A stretch of DNA of 64,000 nt from Dongia_B soli (GCF_034044715.1 NZ_JAXCLW010000010.1:71121-135120); one strand, 5' to 3'. Counted from the first letter of the stretch, positions 8,311-17,738 are shown. Notes: generated by a model not told the origin, from the letters alone. Translations and numbers: made by a program.

Positions 8311-9642
8311 CTAACGCGCTGGCACCGCGCTGGGTTGTGCCTGCAATGACCGGCGGGCCGCGGCCGCATCCCACATTAATCGCGGGTCGAAGATCTCAGC
8401 GGCGAACATCGTCAAGATGACCACGGCGCAAAAGGCGACCGCGCCCATGCCGGGCTCGATGGTGATGGCAGCGCCGAAACGCACCAGGGCGCCGAGCAGG
8501 GATTCCATGAAGATGTCGACCATGGACCAGCGCCCGATCCACCGCACGACGTAATAGAGCCTGGTGCGGTCGCGCAGCCCGCCCGCATAGCCGGTCTGCA
8601 CGGCGATCAGCATAATGGCCAGGCCGATCAGCTTGAGCACCGGCACGACGATACTGGCAAAGAAGACCAAAGCGGCGAGGGGATACATATGCGCATCGAG
8701 CAATTCCTCAACGCCGCCGAGGATGGTGCTGGGCGCTCCGGCACCGAGCTGCATCACCGTCAAGACGGGGAAGTAGTTGGCGGGGATGTAGAGGATCGCC
8801 GCCGCGATGATCAGTGCCCAGGTACGGGAGACGCTGTTGGGCTTGCGGACATGAAGGGCGCTGCCGCAGCGCGGGCAACACGCATGTTTTCCTTGCGGCA
8901 GGCTGACGAGATGGCAGGTCTCACAGCCGACGGCCCCGGCGAGATTGGCCCGGGCGGGATGCAGTGGAATGCTCTCCGGATCGTGGTACCCGAGGCGCTG
9001 CCAGATCAGCTCGCGGTCCAGAGCGGCGTCAGCCCAGATGATGGTGATGGTGAGCGCCATGAGGGCGAAGACGCCGGTCTCGAGCGTGATATGCACAAGA
9101 TCGCCCAGCTTCACATAAGCCACGAAGACGCCGAGGATGAAGACTTCGATCATCGACCAGGGGCGCAATTTCTCCGCCAAAGCAAAAACCCGCCGCAAAT
9201 GATGTGGTGGTGCGGCTTCATGCAGGCGCAGCAGGACATAGAGCGTGCCGAGAAGCTTGCCGGCCGGTGCAATCACGGTCACGAAGACCACGACAACCGC
9301 CAGCATGCTCATACCGCGGCGTACGAGCTCCTCTGGCCCGGAAAAGAGACCGGCATGCAATGTGATGCCGGCTGTCTGCACATGCATCAGCGTCGTAGCG
9401 CACATGACCGCCATCAGCACGATGGAGGCGAGAGTGAGAGCGATGCTGTGATCCAAGGGATGTGTGCTGACGCTGTAGAGCGTGATGCCGCAGCGCGCGC
9501 ATTGGGCGCGCATGCCGGGGCCGATGGCGGGAACCGATTGAAGCAGACCACAACCGCCGCATTCGCGAAGCTGCGGCTGTGCCGGGGGCATTGCCGTCAG
9601 AGTATCGCTAATGGGGGCATCTGCGGCCGTCATCGGCGTCAC
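8311..9642 (-). CDS. pqiA: Paraquat-inducible protein A homologue (PqiA), inner-membrane protein
   Basis: Polytopic inner-membrane protein of the PqiABC envelope system, thought to move lipids between membranes together with PqiB and PqiC. Two tandem PqiA domains are seen. Each begins with a cysteine-rich zinc-ribbon-like motif (CGGCGLLQS with CARCG near residues 28-53, and CETCH with CCPRCG near 240-262) followed by about four hydrophobic spans. Length 443 compares with 417 in E. coli. Its start overlaps the stop of pqiC by four bases (ATGA). Here pqiA is last in the operon, whereas E. coli has pqiA first. Confidence 0.9.
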   Translation of the reverse strand: MTPMTAADAPISDTLTAMPPAQPQLRECGGCGLLQSVPAIGPGMRAQCARCGITLYSVSTHPLDHSIALTLASIVLMAVMCATTLMHVQTAGITLHAGLFSGPEELVRRGMSMLAVVVVFVTVIAPAGKLLGTLYVLLRLHEAAPPHHLRRVFALAEKLRPWSMIEVFILGVFVAYVKLGDLVHITLETGVFALMALTITIIWADAALDRELIWQRLGYHDPESIPLHPARANLAGAVGCETCHLVSLPQGKHACCPRCGSALHVRKPNSVSRTWALIIAAAILYIPANYFPVLTVMQLGAGAPSTILGGVEELLDAHMYPLAALVFFASIVVPVLKLIGLAIMLIAVQTGYAGGLRDRTRLYYVVRWIGRWSMVDIFMESLLGALVRFGAAITIEPGMGAVAFCAVVILTMFAAEIFDPRLMWDAAAARRSLQAQPSAVPAR

Positions 9643-10229
9643 CGCGCCGTTCTTCCTGTTGCGATTATGGGGGCGAGCTTATCGGCGAGCTGTCCCAAAG
9701 CGACGCTGATCGCTGCGACTTCCCCCTGAACATCCGAGCCCGACGGCGGCACGCTGAAGCGAAAGCTCTGCAGGCGGGGCGCTTCCTGGTCTTTGTAGTT
9801 GATGCTTGCCTGGGCCTGCAGGATGACATGTCCCGCCGCATCCTGGTCGAGCCGCAGGATATTCAGCTCGACTGTCGCATCCGGTGAAACCGAGACCGCG
9901 CCGCTCTCGCCGAGCACTGTGCTTTGCGGCAGGCGCTGGCTGAGTTCCTCGACCAGAACGCGGCTAAGCATTGCCGATAAGGGTTCGCCCCACCAGTCAT
10001 TCTCCAGCACATCCAGCTTATAGCCTTCCGAGGAACGGACGATCTGCTGCCGTTCCAGATAACGCGCAAGGGAAATCTGTTGGAGCACGATCACCGCAGG
10101 CCCGGCTTTGTGTTCGGCGCCCGATACCGGGGCGATGGTGTAGAGCTGTGGGCTCGGCGAGGCGCAGCCGCCAAGCGCAACTGTCAATCCCAGCGTGGCA
10201 ATGAAGAGTTGCCGCGGCATCTTTGTCAT
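9639..10229 (-). CDS. pqiC: PqiC/YmbA-like outer-membrane lipoprotein
   Basis: ABC-transport-auxiliary lipoprotein of the PqiABC system, 196 residues. The N-terminus is a lipoprotein signal: hydrophobic LFIATLGLTVAL followed by the lipobox GGCAS with Cys at residue 22. The mature part shows the DUF330/YmbA pattern: YTIAPVSG, the QQISLARYLERQQIV strand, WWGEPLSAMLSRVLVEEL and LNILRLDQDAAGHV. It would sit at the outer membrane and dock the tip of the PqiB needle. ATGA overlaps join it to pqiB upstream and pqiA downstream. Confidence 0.88.
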   Translation of the reverse strand: MTKMPRQLFIATLGLTVALGGCASPSPQLYTIAPVSGAEHKAGPAVIVLQQISLARYLERQQIVRSSEGYKLDVLENDWWGEPLSAMLSRVLVEELSQRLPQSTVLGESGAVSVSPDATVELNILRLDQDAAGHVILQAQASINYKDQEAPRLQSFRFSVPPSGSDVQGEVAAISVALGQLADKLAPIIATGRTAR

Positions 10230-11953
10230 TCAAGCCCCCCCGCCGGTCTGCCTTTGATGAATGCTTCCGGATGCTGCACGAGCATGTCGGCCAACGACCG
10301 GAAGGAGCGAACCGCTTCGTTAAGCTGCACGATGAGCCGCTGCAGGTCGCGGCTGAATTTGGTGTTGTCGCCGTAGCCGGTATTCAGCGACAGGAACAGC
10401 CGATCGACATTGGTCATGGTCTTTTGCAGGCCCATCATCACTTGCGGCAATTGCTTGAAAGCCGGTCCTGTTCCGGTGTTGAGCTCGCGCACGAAGGCGC
10501 TCGCTTCTTTGACGGCGCCGGCTGCTTCAGCAAGCGTCTGCCGCAGCTCTGTACTCCTGGAGAGGTCGTTGGCCGAAGCCAGGATGCCGTTGAGGCTTGC
10601 GCCGATCTGGGCAAAGGGAATTGCATTCAGTTTATTGAGCAGGTCGGTTGCGGAGGTTTGCAGGCCGCTCAAGCCGGCGGCATCGCTGGCCGGGAGCACC
10701 ACATCCGTGCCTTCCATCCGCGCCGTCGCCGGCGTGGCGCTCGGTATGAATTCGAGCGCCACGACCTGTTGGCCGGTCAGCAGATTGCTGCTCTGCAGCG
10801 TCGCGCGCAGGCCGCGCTTCACCATGGTGTCCGCGGCTTCCAGGGCCGTCTTGAAAACCGCTTTCGTACCGACGCCCAGGATGCGTTCCGGTTCGATCTC
10901 ATAATGGACCGGAGCCAGGATATCGTTTCTGTCGCCATCATAGACCAGCCCGACGGCGGTGACGCGGCCGATGGTAAGGCCGTGCATCGTCACTTCAGAT
11001 CCGGGCGCAATGCCCCGGACGGAGCCAGAGAAATAGGAGATAACCGGGATCTTCCGGTTATAGGAAGCAGCATCGGCGGTGTCGCGATCGGGGAATAGTG
11101 GGAAAACGTGGTTCTGCACACTCGTGGTGCGGCCATGGCTTTGGGGCGGGGTTTCGAAAGCCATGCCGCCCAGCAGGATGGCGCGCAGGGATTCGACCTG
11201 AAGCTCGACACCGCCGCCGCCGAATTTCACGGAAACGCCCGACGCGTTCCAGAAGCGGGTATCGTCATTCACATAGGCGTCATAGGGGGCACGGACGAAA
11301 GTCCGGATCGTGACGCTTTCCGCCATATCGGCGATGTCCCAGCCGAGCACTTCGCCGACATCGAGATCGCGGAAGAAAACAGGCGAGCCGACGGAAATCG
11401 AGCCTAAGCGGTTGGCCTTGATCAGAAAGGTGCGGCCCGGCACATGCGCTTCCTGGACCGGCGGATCTTCGCGTCCGACGAAGTTCCGTTTCGGCTTCCC
11501 CGGCTTTTCAGGCGGCAGCATCGCGATATAGGAGCCGGAGAGCACAGTCTCCAGTCCGGAGACATTGCCTGCGAATAATCGTGGCTTGACCACCCAGAAC
11601 ACTGTTTGATCGGTCAGCAGCGGCTCGGCTTCGCGCGTCGTCGCGATTGTCACGATGACACGCGAATTGTCTGGGGTAAGGGTGAAGCTTTGGACTGTGC
11701 CGAAGACGATATCCTTGAAGCGCAATTGCGATTGCCCAGCCGTCAGGCCTTCGGCGCTTTCGAATGAGACCGTGATCGTCGGGCCCTTCTTCGACCAGGT
11801 ATCCCAGGCAAGCCAGCCGCCGATTGCAATGGCAACCAACGGAATGATCCAGATAATCGGGATGCGCCGTGCGCGGCGCGTCTTTGCCTGCGGATGCGCC
11901 GGTTCTGCCGAATGTGGCGCCTCCTGCGCGGGTGGCTCGATGATGTCACTCAT
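10226..11953 (-). CDS. pqiB: PqiB: MCE-domain periplasm-spanning protein
   Basis: Inner-membrane-anchored MCE (MlaD-type) protein that forms a hexameric lipid-conducting tube across the periplasm. From the chosen ATG the protein has 575 residues: a polar, Arg-rich N-terminus, one membrane span (IPIIWIIPLVAIAIGGWLAW, about 30-49), then three MCE repeats. The first starts ITVSFESAEGLTAGQSQLRF, with others near GSISVGSPVFFRDLDVGEV and GIAPGSEVTMHGLTIGRV, followed by a C-terminal helical region rich in LNKLNA and MTNVDRLFLSLN. A longer frame opens at 12031, but AAGGA precedes ATG 11953 at good spacing and gives the family length. First gene of the pqiBCA operon. Confidence 0.9.
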   Translation of the reverse strand: MSDIIEPPAQEAPHSAEPAHPQAKTRRARRIPIIWIIPLVAIAIGGWLAWDTWSKKGPTITVSFESAEGLTAGQSQLRFKDIVFGTVQSFTLTPDNSRVIVTIATTREAEPLLTDQTVFWVVKPRLFAGNVSGLETVLSGSYIAMLPPEKPGKPKRNFVGREDPPVQEAHVPGRTFLIKANRLGSISVGSPVFFRDLDVGEVLGWDIADMAESVTIRTFVRAPYDAYVNDDTRFWNASGVSVKFGGGGVELQVESLRAILLGGMAFETPPQSHGRTTSVQNHVFPLFPDRDTADAASYNRKIPVISYFSGSVRGIAPGSEVTMHGLTIGRVTAVGLVYDGDRNDILAPVHYEIEPERILGVGTKAVFKTALEAADTMVKRGLRATLQSSNLLTGQQVVALEFIPSATPATARMEGTDVVLPASDAAGLSGLQTSATDLLNKLNAIPFAQIGASLNGILASANDLSRSTELRQTLAEAAGAVKEASAFVRELNTGTGPAFKQLPQVMMGLQKTMTNVDRLFLSLNTGYGDNTKFSRDLQRLIVQLNEAVRSFRSLADMLVQHPEAFIKGRPAGGLE

Positions 11954-12285
11954 GGGAGTTCCTTCTTTCGAGCTGTTTTGCCTGTCCTGCAGCGCGCGGA
12001 GGCGACCCCCGGTTACGCCGATCGAACTCAACGCATGGTCGGTACGTAATGCGGTCCAGAAAATAACGTGACTTCAGAAGTAGCCTGCCGATCGATCTGA
12101 TGCAGTCGTCATGGGTTCCATCTTCACCAGTCACTTGAAGGGCGAATCGATGGGACAAGGGGAATAGTCCAAACCCGCATGCTATAGTCGTCTAATTCTT
12201 ATACAGCGGGCCGGGCTCCGTCAAATGGTCGGCAATGCCCCATTGGGCGTTGGGGGAATCCCCGGCTTGCAGGCAGCGAATGCAT
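11954..12285. other. Upstream region of pqiBCA, no gene seen
   Basis: Intergenic stretch between the pqiB start and the terminator of the second importer operon. It must contain the pqiB promoter, read leftward. The A/T-rich patch around 12180-12205 is the likeliest place, but no hexamers are convincing. No reading frame here has recognisable similarity. Confidence 0.35.
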
Positions 12286-12313
12286 AAAGGGCAGCCTTGC
12301 GGGGCTGCCCTTT
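12286..12313 (-). terminator. Hairpin terminator of the second importer operon
   Basis: Perfect 11-base stem AAAGGGCAGCC / GGCTGCCCTTT with a 6-base loop, 20 bases past the stop of the ATPase gene at 12333. Read leftward it ends in a short T-run from the arm itself, so it is a moderate intrinsic terminator. Confidence 0.65.
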
Positions 12314-12332
12314 ACTGCGACCCAAGCCGAGA

Positions 12333-13442
12333 TCAGCTTGGTTCCGCGTGGAGCGGTATGATTCTGTCGGTCTTCACGGCAAGCCGGACCCTGGCGCCGG
12401 ATGCTAGATCCTGGTTAGTGGTCGCCGAGGCGACGATGATCTGGCCGTCGGCGAGCTTGAACTGGAAGTCCGTATAGATGCCGCGATAGACGACTCGTTC
12501 CAGTACTGCATCGAAAGCGGTCTCGCCCTCCGCGACATTTCCGACGGAGTGGGCATTAATGCGGATGTCTTCGTTGCGGATGGCGACCGCGGGCGGATTG
12601 GCGGGATTGGCCACGGCACCGCAATCGAGGCGGAAGGCAGCGCAGTCGAAGACGGTTTGCGTCCCGCTGCCGATAAAACGTCCTTCGACAACATTGCTGC
12701 CGCGGAAGAACTGCGCGACGAATTTCGTGCGGGGCTGGCGGAACAAAGCCTGGGGCGCATCGACCTGCACCAGATAGCCCCAATTGAGCACGGCGACGCG
12801 GTCGCTCATGGTCAGGGCTTCTTCCTGATCATGGGTGACATAGACGAACGCGGTGCCGGTGGCGCGCTGGATATCCTTGAGCTGAACCTGCATCTCACGC
12901 CGGATCTTTTCGTCGAGCGCGGAAAGCGGCTCATCGAGCAGCAGCAGGCGGGGACGCGGCGCCAAGGCGCGGGCGATGGCGACGCGCTGCTGCTCGCCAC
13001 CGGAGAGCTTGGTCACCGGCTTGTCCTCGAAACCGGGCAGGCTCACCAGATCGAGCAGTTCCGAGACGCGCTCGCGCAAGGCCGCGCGATCGAGATTACT
13101 GCGCCGCAGACCATAGCCGATATTCTGCGCCACGGTCATATGCGGGAAATTGGCATATTGCTGGAACACCATGCCAAGGCCGCGCCGCCAGGGCGGCAGA
13201 TCGGTCACGTCCTCGCCATTGATGAGGATGCGGCCGCCATCGGGCTGTTCCAGGCCGGAGATCATGCGCAGGACGGTGGATTTGCCGGAACCGCTGGGGC
13301 CCAGCATCGTGAAGAACTCGCCATTGCCGACCTGGAGATCGACACCGGCGGCGGTTACGCGGTCGCCGAATTTCTTCCAGACGGTGCGGACGTGAAGGAG
13401 GGGAGCGGAAGCCGCTGCAGCCTGCATTGATACATCCTGCAT
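12333..13442 (-). CDS. ABC transporter ATP-binding protein, PotA-like
   Basis: ATPase of the second spermidine/putrescine-type importer, last gene of the operon. Motifs: Walker A GPSGSGKS (residues 48-55), Q-loop in MVFQQYANFP, signature LSGGEQ (146-151), Walker B LLLLDE (166-171), and THDQEEALTMSDR containing the H-loop. The last 120 residues form the TOBE-type domain. The ATG at 13427 (residue 6) has AGGA 8 bases upstream and may be the true start. The gene follows pcp after 8 bases, so transport and pyroglutamyl-peptide cleavage are co-expressed. Confidence 0.93.
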   Translation of the reverse strand: MQDVSMQAAAASAPLLHVRTVWKKFGDRVTAAGVDLQVGNGEFFTMLGPSGSGKSTVLRMISGLEQPDGGRILINGEDVTDLPPWRRGLGMVFQQYANFPHMTVAQNIGYGLRRSNLDRAALRERVSELLDLVSLPGFEDKPVTKLSGGEQQRVAIARALAPRPRLLLLDEPLSALDEKIRREMQVQLKDIQRATGTAFVYVTHDQEEALTMSDRVAVLNWGYLVQVDAPQALFRQPRTKFVAQFFRGSNVVEGRFIGSGTQTVFDCAAFRLDCGAVANPANPPAVAIRNEDIRINAHSVGNVAEGETAFDAVLERVVYRGIYTDFQFKLADGQIIVASATTNQDLASGARVRLAVKTDRIIPLHAEPS

Positions 13443-13450
13443 GGGCGGGT

Positions 13451-14110
13451 TCAGCCTTGATCGAGAGAGAGTAACAATGCCGTGCGGACGGCATCGAGCA
13501 TCATGTCCAGGCTCATCGAGGCGAGATCGGCGCGCTGATGCAGTTCGAGACGGCCTTCCGCGAGGAGATCGTCGAGCAGATCTGCCACCTGCTGCGGCAG
13601 ATAAGGCAGATGGATGAAGCCGCAGCGTGTCTCCAGGCCCAGGCGCTGACAGGCACCGAGCGCCCGATAGAGCGTGGTGTTACACAGGAACGTGCCGGCG
13701 GTATCCGAACTGCGCGCCGGAATGCCCTTGCCGCGCAAGGCGGCGATGATCTTCGCGACCGGCAGGGTGACGGCGCGGCCATCGGGGCCGCCGGGCTCGA
13801 TCGGCGTATCGAGCGGACGCTGGCCATCATTATCGGCGATTTCGAAACTGGCGCGGTTGACGGCGATCCGTTCGAGCCGGATGACCGCTTCGCCGGGCCA
13901 CAGGCCGAGCGACGCGATCACCACCGGCTTATGCTTGGCGATCGCGTCTTCCAGCGGTTTCTTCGCGGCATCGAAGGAAACCGGCAGGAGCAGGCCGCGA
14001 ACCACGGCATCGCGGATCGTGCTGCCGTCGAGCGCCCGGACGATCTCGGCCGAGGGATTGAGCGGCCTGCCGCCATAGGGTTGGAAGCCGGTAAGGAGGA
14101 TTTCGCGCAT
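13451..14110 (-). CDS. pcp: Pyrrolidone-carboxylate peptidase (pyroglutamyl peptidase I)
   Basis: Cytoplasmic cysteine peptidase (family C15) that removes N-terminal pyroglutamate (5-oxoproline) from peptides or amides. All landmarks are present: LLTGFQPYGGRPLNPS at the N-terminus, Glu80 in RLERIAVN, Cys143 in TAGTFLCNTTLY and His167 in GFIHLPYLP, giving the Glu-Cys-His triad. Length 219 is normal. ATG 14110 is preferred over 14125 because AAGG lies 8 bases before it and it begins just after the permease stop. The gene is embedded between a permease and the ATPase gene of an importer, and 5-oxoprolinase is encoded divergently nearby, so the imported substrate is probably a pyroglutamyl compound. 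Confidence 0.93.
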   Translation of the reverse strand: MREILLTGFQPYGGRPLNPSAEIVRALDGSTIRDAVVRGLLLPVSFDAAKKPLEDAIAKHKPVVIASLGLWPGEAVIRLERIAVNRASFEIADNDGQRPLDTPIEPGGPDGRAVTLPVAKIIAALRGKGIPARSSDTAGTFLCNTTLYRALGACQRLGLETRCGFIHLPYLPQQVADLLDDLLAEGRLELHQRADLASMSLDMMLDAVRTALLLSLDQG

Positions 14111-14114
14111 GATC

Positions 14115-14897
14115 TCAACCTTCATTCGCTGTCGTCGCGGCCTGGCCCCGGCGTCCCAGCACCACCAGCGCCAGGATGAGGAGTAGCGTTACCGCGATGA
14201 TGAGGCTCATCAAAGCATACATATTAGGCGTCAGGCCGACCTGCTGGTAGCGCGACCAGACGAAGGTCTGAACCGTGTTATTGCCGCCTTGCACGATGGC
14301 AGTTCGGACCGTCTCGTTGAAGGACAGGATAATTGAGAAGATCGCCGCGCCACTGATGCCGGGCGCGATCTGCGGCAATTCGATATCCCAGAAAGCCTGC
14401 AGGCGATTGGAGCCACAAGTATAGGCGGCTTCCAGATAGATCGTGTCGAAGCCGGACATCACCGTCAGTATGATCAGGAAGGCGAAGGGCAGGGCCCAGA
14501 GGATCTGCACCACCGCCATGGTGAAGAGCGAGGGCGGGATCGCCGTCAACTTGAAGAACAGGCTGGTGGAAACGCCCATGCTGGCGCCGGGGATGAAGAG
14601 CGGCAGCAGGATCACCGTGATGATCAGCCGGGGAATGCCGAAAGCGCGCACCGCTTGGGCGGCAGCGAGGCCGAGCAGTGGTGCTGCGATGCCGACGATG
14701 ATCGCGAGAATGACGGAATTGAGCAGCGCGCCCATCAACATCTGGTCGCCGGCGATAGCGCCGAAGCTGGTGAAATTCATCGTGCCGGTGGCCGGGTCCT
14801 GCATGGCGAGGAGGACCGGCGGTACCAACGGCGCATAAAGAAAGACGAGGACGCCGATCAGAAAGAGCCAGACGAGACTGCGAGATGTCATGGTCAC
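14115..14897 (-). CDS. ABC transporter permease, PotC-like
   Basis: Second inner-membrane subunit of the importer, 260 residues, with six hydrophobic spans starting at SLVWLFLIGVLVFLYAPLV. The EAA loop reads EAAYTCGSNRLQAFWDIELP (about residues 155-174). The start overlaps the stop of the preceding permease by four bases (ATGA). It is followed 4 bases later by pcp. Family membership is clear; substrate can only be inferred from the pcp and oxoprolinase neighbours. Confidence 0.92.
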   Translation of the reverse strand: MTMTSRSLVWLFLIGVLVFLYAPLVPPVLLAMQDPATGTMNFTSFGAIAGDQMLMGALLNSVILAIIVGIAAPLLGLAAAQAVRAFGIPRLIITVILLPLFIPGASMGVSTSLFFKLTAIPPSLFTMAVVQILWALPFAFLIILTVMSGFDTIYLEAAYTCGSNRLQAFWDIELPQIAPGISGAAIFSIILSFNETVRTAIVQGGNNTVQTFVWSRYQQVGLTPNMYALMSLIIAVTLLLILALVVLGRRGQAATTANEG

Positions 14898-15769
14898 CGT
14901 CCCAGCATCTTGCCGAGGAAGAGCCGCAGGTCGAAGAAGCGCAGCCAGAGGGTGAGCATCAGCAGCATGCAGCCGACCACGACCGAGGACATGGCCGCGG
15001 CCATCGGATAGTTCAGCACATCGAGCGAACTGGTGATCGCATTGCCCATGAGCTGGTAGCCGACGCCGCCCAGGATCTGCGAGACGGCGACCTCGCCGAA
15101 GGAACCGACGAAGCCGAAGATCGCCGCGGCGGAGACGCCGGGCAAGGAGAGTGGCAGGACCACCCGCAGGAAGGTGCCGAGCGGCGGTTCGCCCAGCATC
15201 CAGCTTGCCTCGATCAGCCGCCGGTCGATGGCGCTGAGCGAAAGCCAGATGGGATAGACCATGAAGGGCATATAGGCGGCGATGAGGCCAAGATAGACAG
15301 AGAAATCACTGAACAGCAGCCAGTCCACGGGTGCGCCGGTCAGGCCGATCAGCTGCAGAAACCCGTTGATCGGCCCCGTGCGTCCTAGAAGATAAGCCCA
15401 GGCGAAGGTCCGGATCACGTAATTCACCAGGAAGGGCACCGAGAGCAGAAACAGGAAAATCCGGGTGCGCTGGGGTGACAGTTTGAAGGTCGCGAGATAG
15501 GCGACCAAATAGGCGATCGCCAGCATGATGATTGTCGCGCTGGCTGCCACCCAGAAGCTGCGTTGAAGGACCGTGAAGCGCGCGCCCTCAAAGAAGAGGG
15601 CGTATGAAGCCAGGGTGAAACCTGGCTTCATGCCGATCATCTGCCGCTCCCAGAAGCTGACCATCAAGGTCAGCACCAGCGGAGCGATAATAGCGACGGC
15701 GCAGATCAGAACGGGTCCGCCAAGCAGCGCTATCGTGCCGGCATCGCGGCGCTTTATAGCAAAGCTCAT
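14894..15769 (-). CDS. ABC transporter permease, PotB-like
   Basis: First inner-membrane subunit of the importer, 291 residues. The N-terminal cytoplasmic tail MSFAIKRRDAG is followed by six hydrophobic spans; the EAA-type loop is EASWMLGEPPLGTFLRVVLP (about residues 186-205). GGGACGGG upstream of the ATG may act as ribosome site. It lies 37 bases after the binding-protein gene and is coupled by ATGA overlap to the next permease. Confidence 0.92.
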   Translation of the reverse strand: MSFAIKRRDAGTIALLGGPVLICAVAIIAPLVLTLMVSFWERQMIGMKPGFTLASYALFFEGARFTVLQRSFWVAASATIIMLAIAYLVAYLATFKLSPQRTRIFLFLLSVPFLVNYVIRTFAWAYLLGRTGPINGFLQLIGLTGAPVDWLLFSDFSVYLGLIAAYMPFMVYPIWLSLSAIDRRLIEASWMLGEPPLGTFLRVVLPLSLPGVSAAAIFGFVGSFGEVAVSQILGGVGYQLMGNAITSSLDVLNYPMAAAMSSVVVGCMLLMLTLWLRFFDLRLFLGKMLGR

Positions 15770-15806
15770 GATACCCGTCCCAGAAATCCCGGTCCCAAAT
15801 TGGCGC

Positions 15807-16985
15807 TTACGCGGCTTTGAAACGCTGCCACTGTTCTTCGTAGGTCTCGATATTAGTCGGCCAGCGGGCCTGCCAGGTGCCGCCGGATTCGAACTTCTTC
15901 TTCACCCCGGCATCGATCTCGGCAACCTTCTGCGCCGTCGCCTTGTCGAATTTGGACGACTTCGCCGCGTAAGCCGGCGCGCCCGGATTGGTCATATAGC
16001 CGCGCATACTGGTGATGACCGCGCCATATTCGGGGCTCAGCATGTAATCCAGCAACTGATAGGATGCCTCGATCTTTTCCGGCGAGCGGTCGCCGGCGAC
16101 GAGATAGGCCGCCATGGCCCAGAGCAGATAGCCTTCCTTCGGCTGGGCATAGACCGCGTTGATGCCCTTTGCCTTGGCGGCGAAGACCATCGGCTCCCAG
16201 CAATCCATCACATAGACTTCCTGGTTCACCAGCAGATTGACGGCCTGTTCGAAGCTGGACCAGACCACGCGGAACTGGCCTTCCTTCTTCTTCTGGATCA
16301 GGAAGTCAACCACCTTGGTGATCTCGTCCGGCGTCATATCGGCCGGGTCCTTGATGTCGGCGAGACCGGCGCTTTTCATGTAAAGCGCGGTCTTCTGGCC
16401 AGCCGAGGTGTAGTTGTCCTCGATGGCCACATAGCCCTTGAATTTCGGATCGAACAAAGCGGCGTAGGAATCAAGCGTGCCGCCGGTCTTCTCCGGCAGA
16501 TAGGCGAAGGCATCGCCCTGCAGCACGGTGGGGACGCCATAGACCTTGCCGTCATAGCCGATGAAGTCGAAGCCCTTCGAGCCCGGCTTGAGATAAGACG
16601 AGATATAGGTGTTGCTCTGCCAGTTCTTCAGCTTGCTGACATCGATCGGCAGGATGAGCTTGTTTTCGACCAGCGGCTTCTGCATGCCGCCGACGATGTT
16701 GATGATGTCATAGGTCTGCTGGCCGCCGCCGGCGAGCAACTGGTTCAGCACGGCCGAAGGGCCGTTGCCGATCGCCGCGACATTGACCTTGTTGCCGGTG
16801 GCCTTGGTGTAGTCCGACCAATCGCCGGGATCACCGACGCCAATATCCGCGAGCGTTACCGTCTGGCCGGCGGCGAAAGCGGCACCCGGCCGGAGCGCCA
16901 GCGCCCCCATGCTCAGCGCGCCGATTCGGGCGGAAGCGCCCGCCAAAAGGCTGCGGCGGTTAAATTGAATCGATCCTGCGGTCAT
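15807..16985 (-). CDS. Extracellular solute-binding protein, PotD-like, Tat-exported
   Basis: Periplasmic receptor, 392 residues, first gene of the importer-pcp operon. A twin-arginine signal is present (NRRSLLAG, residues 9-16), ending near GAAFAAGQ. The mature sequence QTVTLADIGVGDPGDWSDYTKATGNKV fits the SBP_bac_8 family but lacks the acidic polyamine-binding pattern that would be needed to call it PotD proper. GGGAGGAGAG precedes the ATG. The 5' region carries TATCGATAA, also found in the divergent oxoprolinase promoter. I infer uptake of pyroglutamate, a pyroglutamyl amide or a small pyroglutamyl peptide. Confidence 0.9.
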   Translation of the reverse strand: MTAGSIQFNRRSLLAGASARIGALSMGALALRPGAAFAAGQTVTLADIGVGDPGDWSDYTKATGNKVNVAAIGNGPSAVLNQLLAGGGQQTYDIINIVGGMQKPLVENKLILPIDVSKLKNWQSNTYISSYLKPGSKGFDFIGYDGKVYGVPTVLQGDAFAYLPEKTGGTLDSYAALFDPKFKGYVAIEDNYTSAGQKTALYMKSAGLADIKDPADMTPDEITKVVDFLIQKKKEGQFRVVWSSFEQAVNLLVNQEVYVMDCWEPMVFAAKAKGINAVYAQPKEGYLLWAMAAYLVAGDRSPEKIEASYQLLDYMLSPEYGAVITSMRGYMTNPGAPAYAAKSSKFDKATAQKVAEIDAGVKKKFESGGTWQARWPTNIETYEEQWQRFKAA

Positions 16986-17043
16986 TTTCTATGTCTCTCC
17001 TCCCATGCGGTCCGGTTGCGGACCTTTAACGATGTTGGCAAAA

Positions 17044-17052
17044 TATCGATAA
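17044..17052. promoter_or_regulatory. Candidate operator TATCGATAA upstream of the pcp-importer operon
   Basis: The 9-base motif TATCGATAA occurs 59 bases upstream of the binding-protein ATG. The same motif occurs within a 10-base palindrome in the oxoprolinase promoter at 17758-17767. Two copies flanking a regulator gene suggest a shared operator; binding is inferred. Confidence 0.45.
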
Positions 17053-17150
17053 TTTGTCGAGGAATTACTATAAAGAGAAAACGCTGGTGACAGGGTGATC
17101 TCCCAATCGAAAGCTGGCGCGCGAGAGCCAGCGCCAAGAAGCTTTCAATC

Positions 17151-17690
17151 CTATAGTGAGGCCGCTGACCGGGAGCCCTGATCATAATAACCCGAGAGAG
17201 TCCGCATCTGGCTGGCGATCCGCGATAAGGTCGCTTCGTCAACACCGAGCGAGATGACCGGCTCCACCAGGAGCGCCTCGCGAATCTCCTTGTACTGCTC
17301 GCAAGCCTTGGCGCCCGCCGCTGTTATGGCGATCATCTTCTCCTTGCCCTGCTTATGGCTGCTGATCAGCTTCTGCCGCTCCAGCTTCTTCACCGAATAA
17401 CTGACTACATGGGTGTCTTCGATATTGAGGACGAGGCAAATATCGGCCAGCCGCTTCGGCTTTGAGCGATGCTGCACCGAATGCAACACCAGCACGTCGA
17501 TGGGGGAGAGGTCCGGATAACCGGCGGCGGCCATGCAGCGCACCATCCAGCGCTGGAAAGCGTGCGAGATCAAGATCAGGCCGAACTCGAATTCGGAGAG
17601 GACAGGCAGGGCGCCGCTGGCCAGGAACGACGATGAAACGATGGGGCCCATCGAAGACGTTTTTTGGGGGGAGGTCGGTTTTTTAGACAC
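17151..17690 (-). CDS. MarR-like winged-helix transcriptional regulator
   Basis: DNA-binding regulator of about 179 residues. The centre has MarR-type architecture: a dimerisation helix (EFGLILISHAFQRWMVRCM), SPIDVLVLHSVQHR, then the recognition-helix region KPKRLADICLVLNIEDTHVVSYSVKKLERQKLISSHKQGKEKMIAIT, which matches helix-turn-helix plus wing. GTG at 17690 is chosen because GGAG lies 8 bases upstream; the longer ATG start at 17756 has no ribosome site and would overlap the divergent promoter. It lies between the importer-pcp operon and 5-oxoprolinase and most likely controls both. Ligand unknown; pyroglutamate is a reasonable guess. Confidence 0.8.
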   Translation of the reverse strand: MSKKPTSPQKTSSMGPIVSSSFLASGALPVLSEFEFGLILISHAFQRWMVRCMAAAGYPDLSPIDVLVLHSVQHRSKPKRLADICLVLNIEDTHVVSYSVKKLERQKLISSHKQGKEKMIAITAAGAKACEQYKEIREALLVEPVISLGVDEATLSRIASQMRTLSGYYDQGSRSAASL

Positions 17691-17738
17691 GGCTTGGTCT
17701 CCGATAACTTTGGTTAAGCGCCGCCCGGGGATGCCGGG

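Noticed and set aside
15573..17090. 505-codon plus-strand frame opposite the binding-protein and permease genes
   Set aside because: It spans two real genes on the other strand and shows no recognisable domain.
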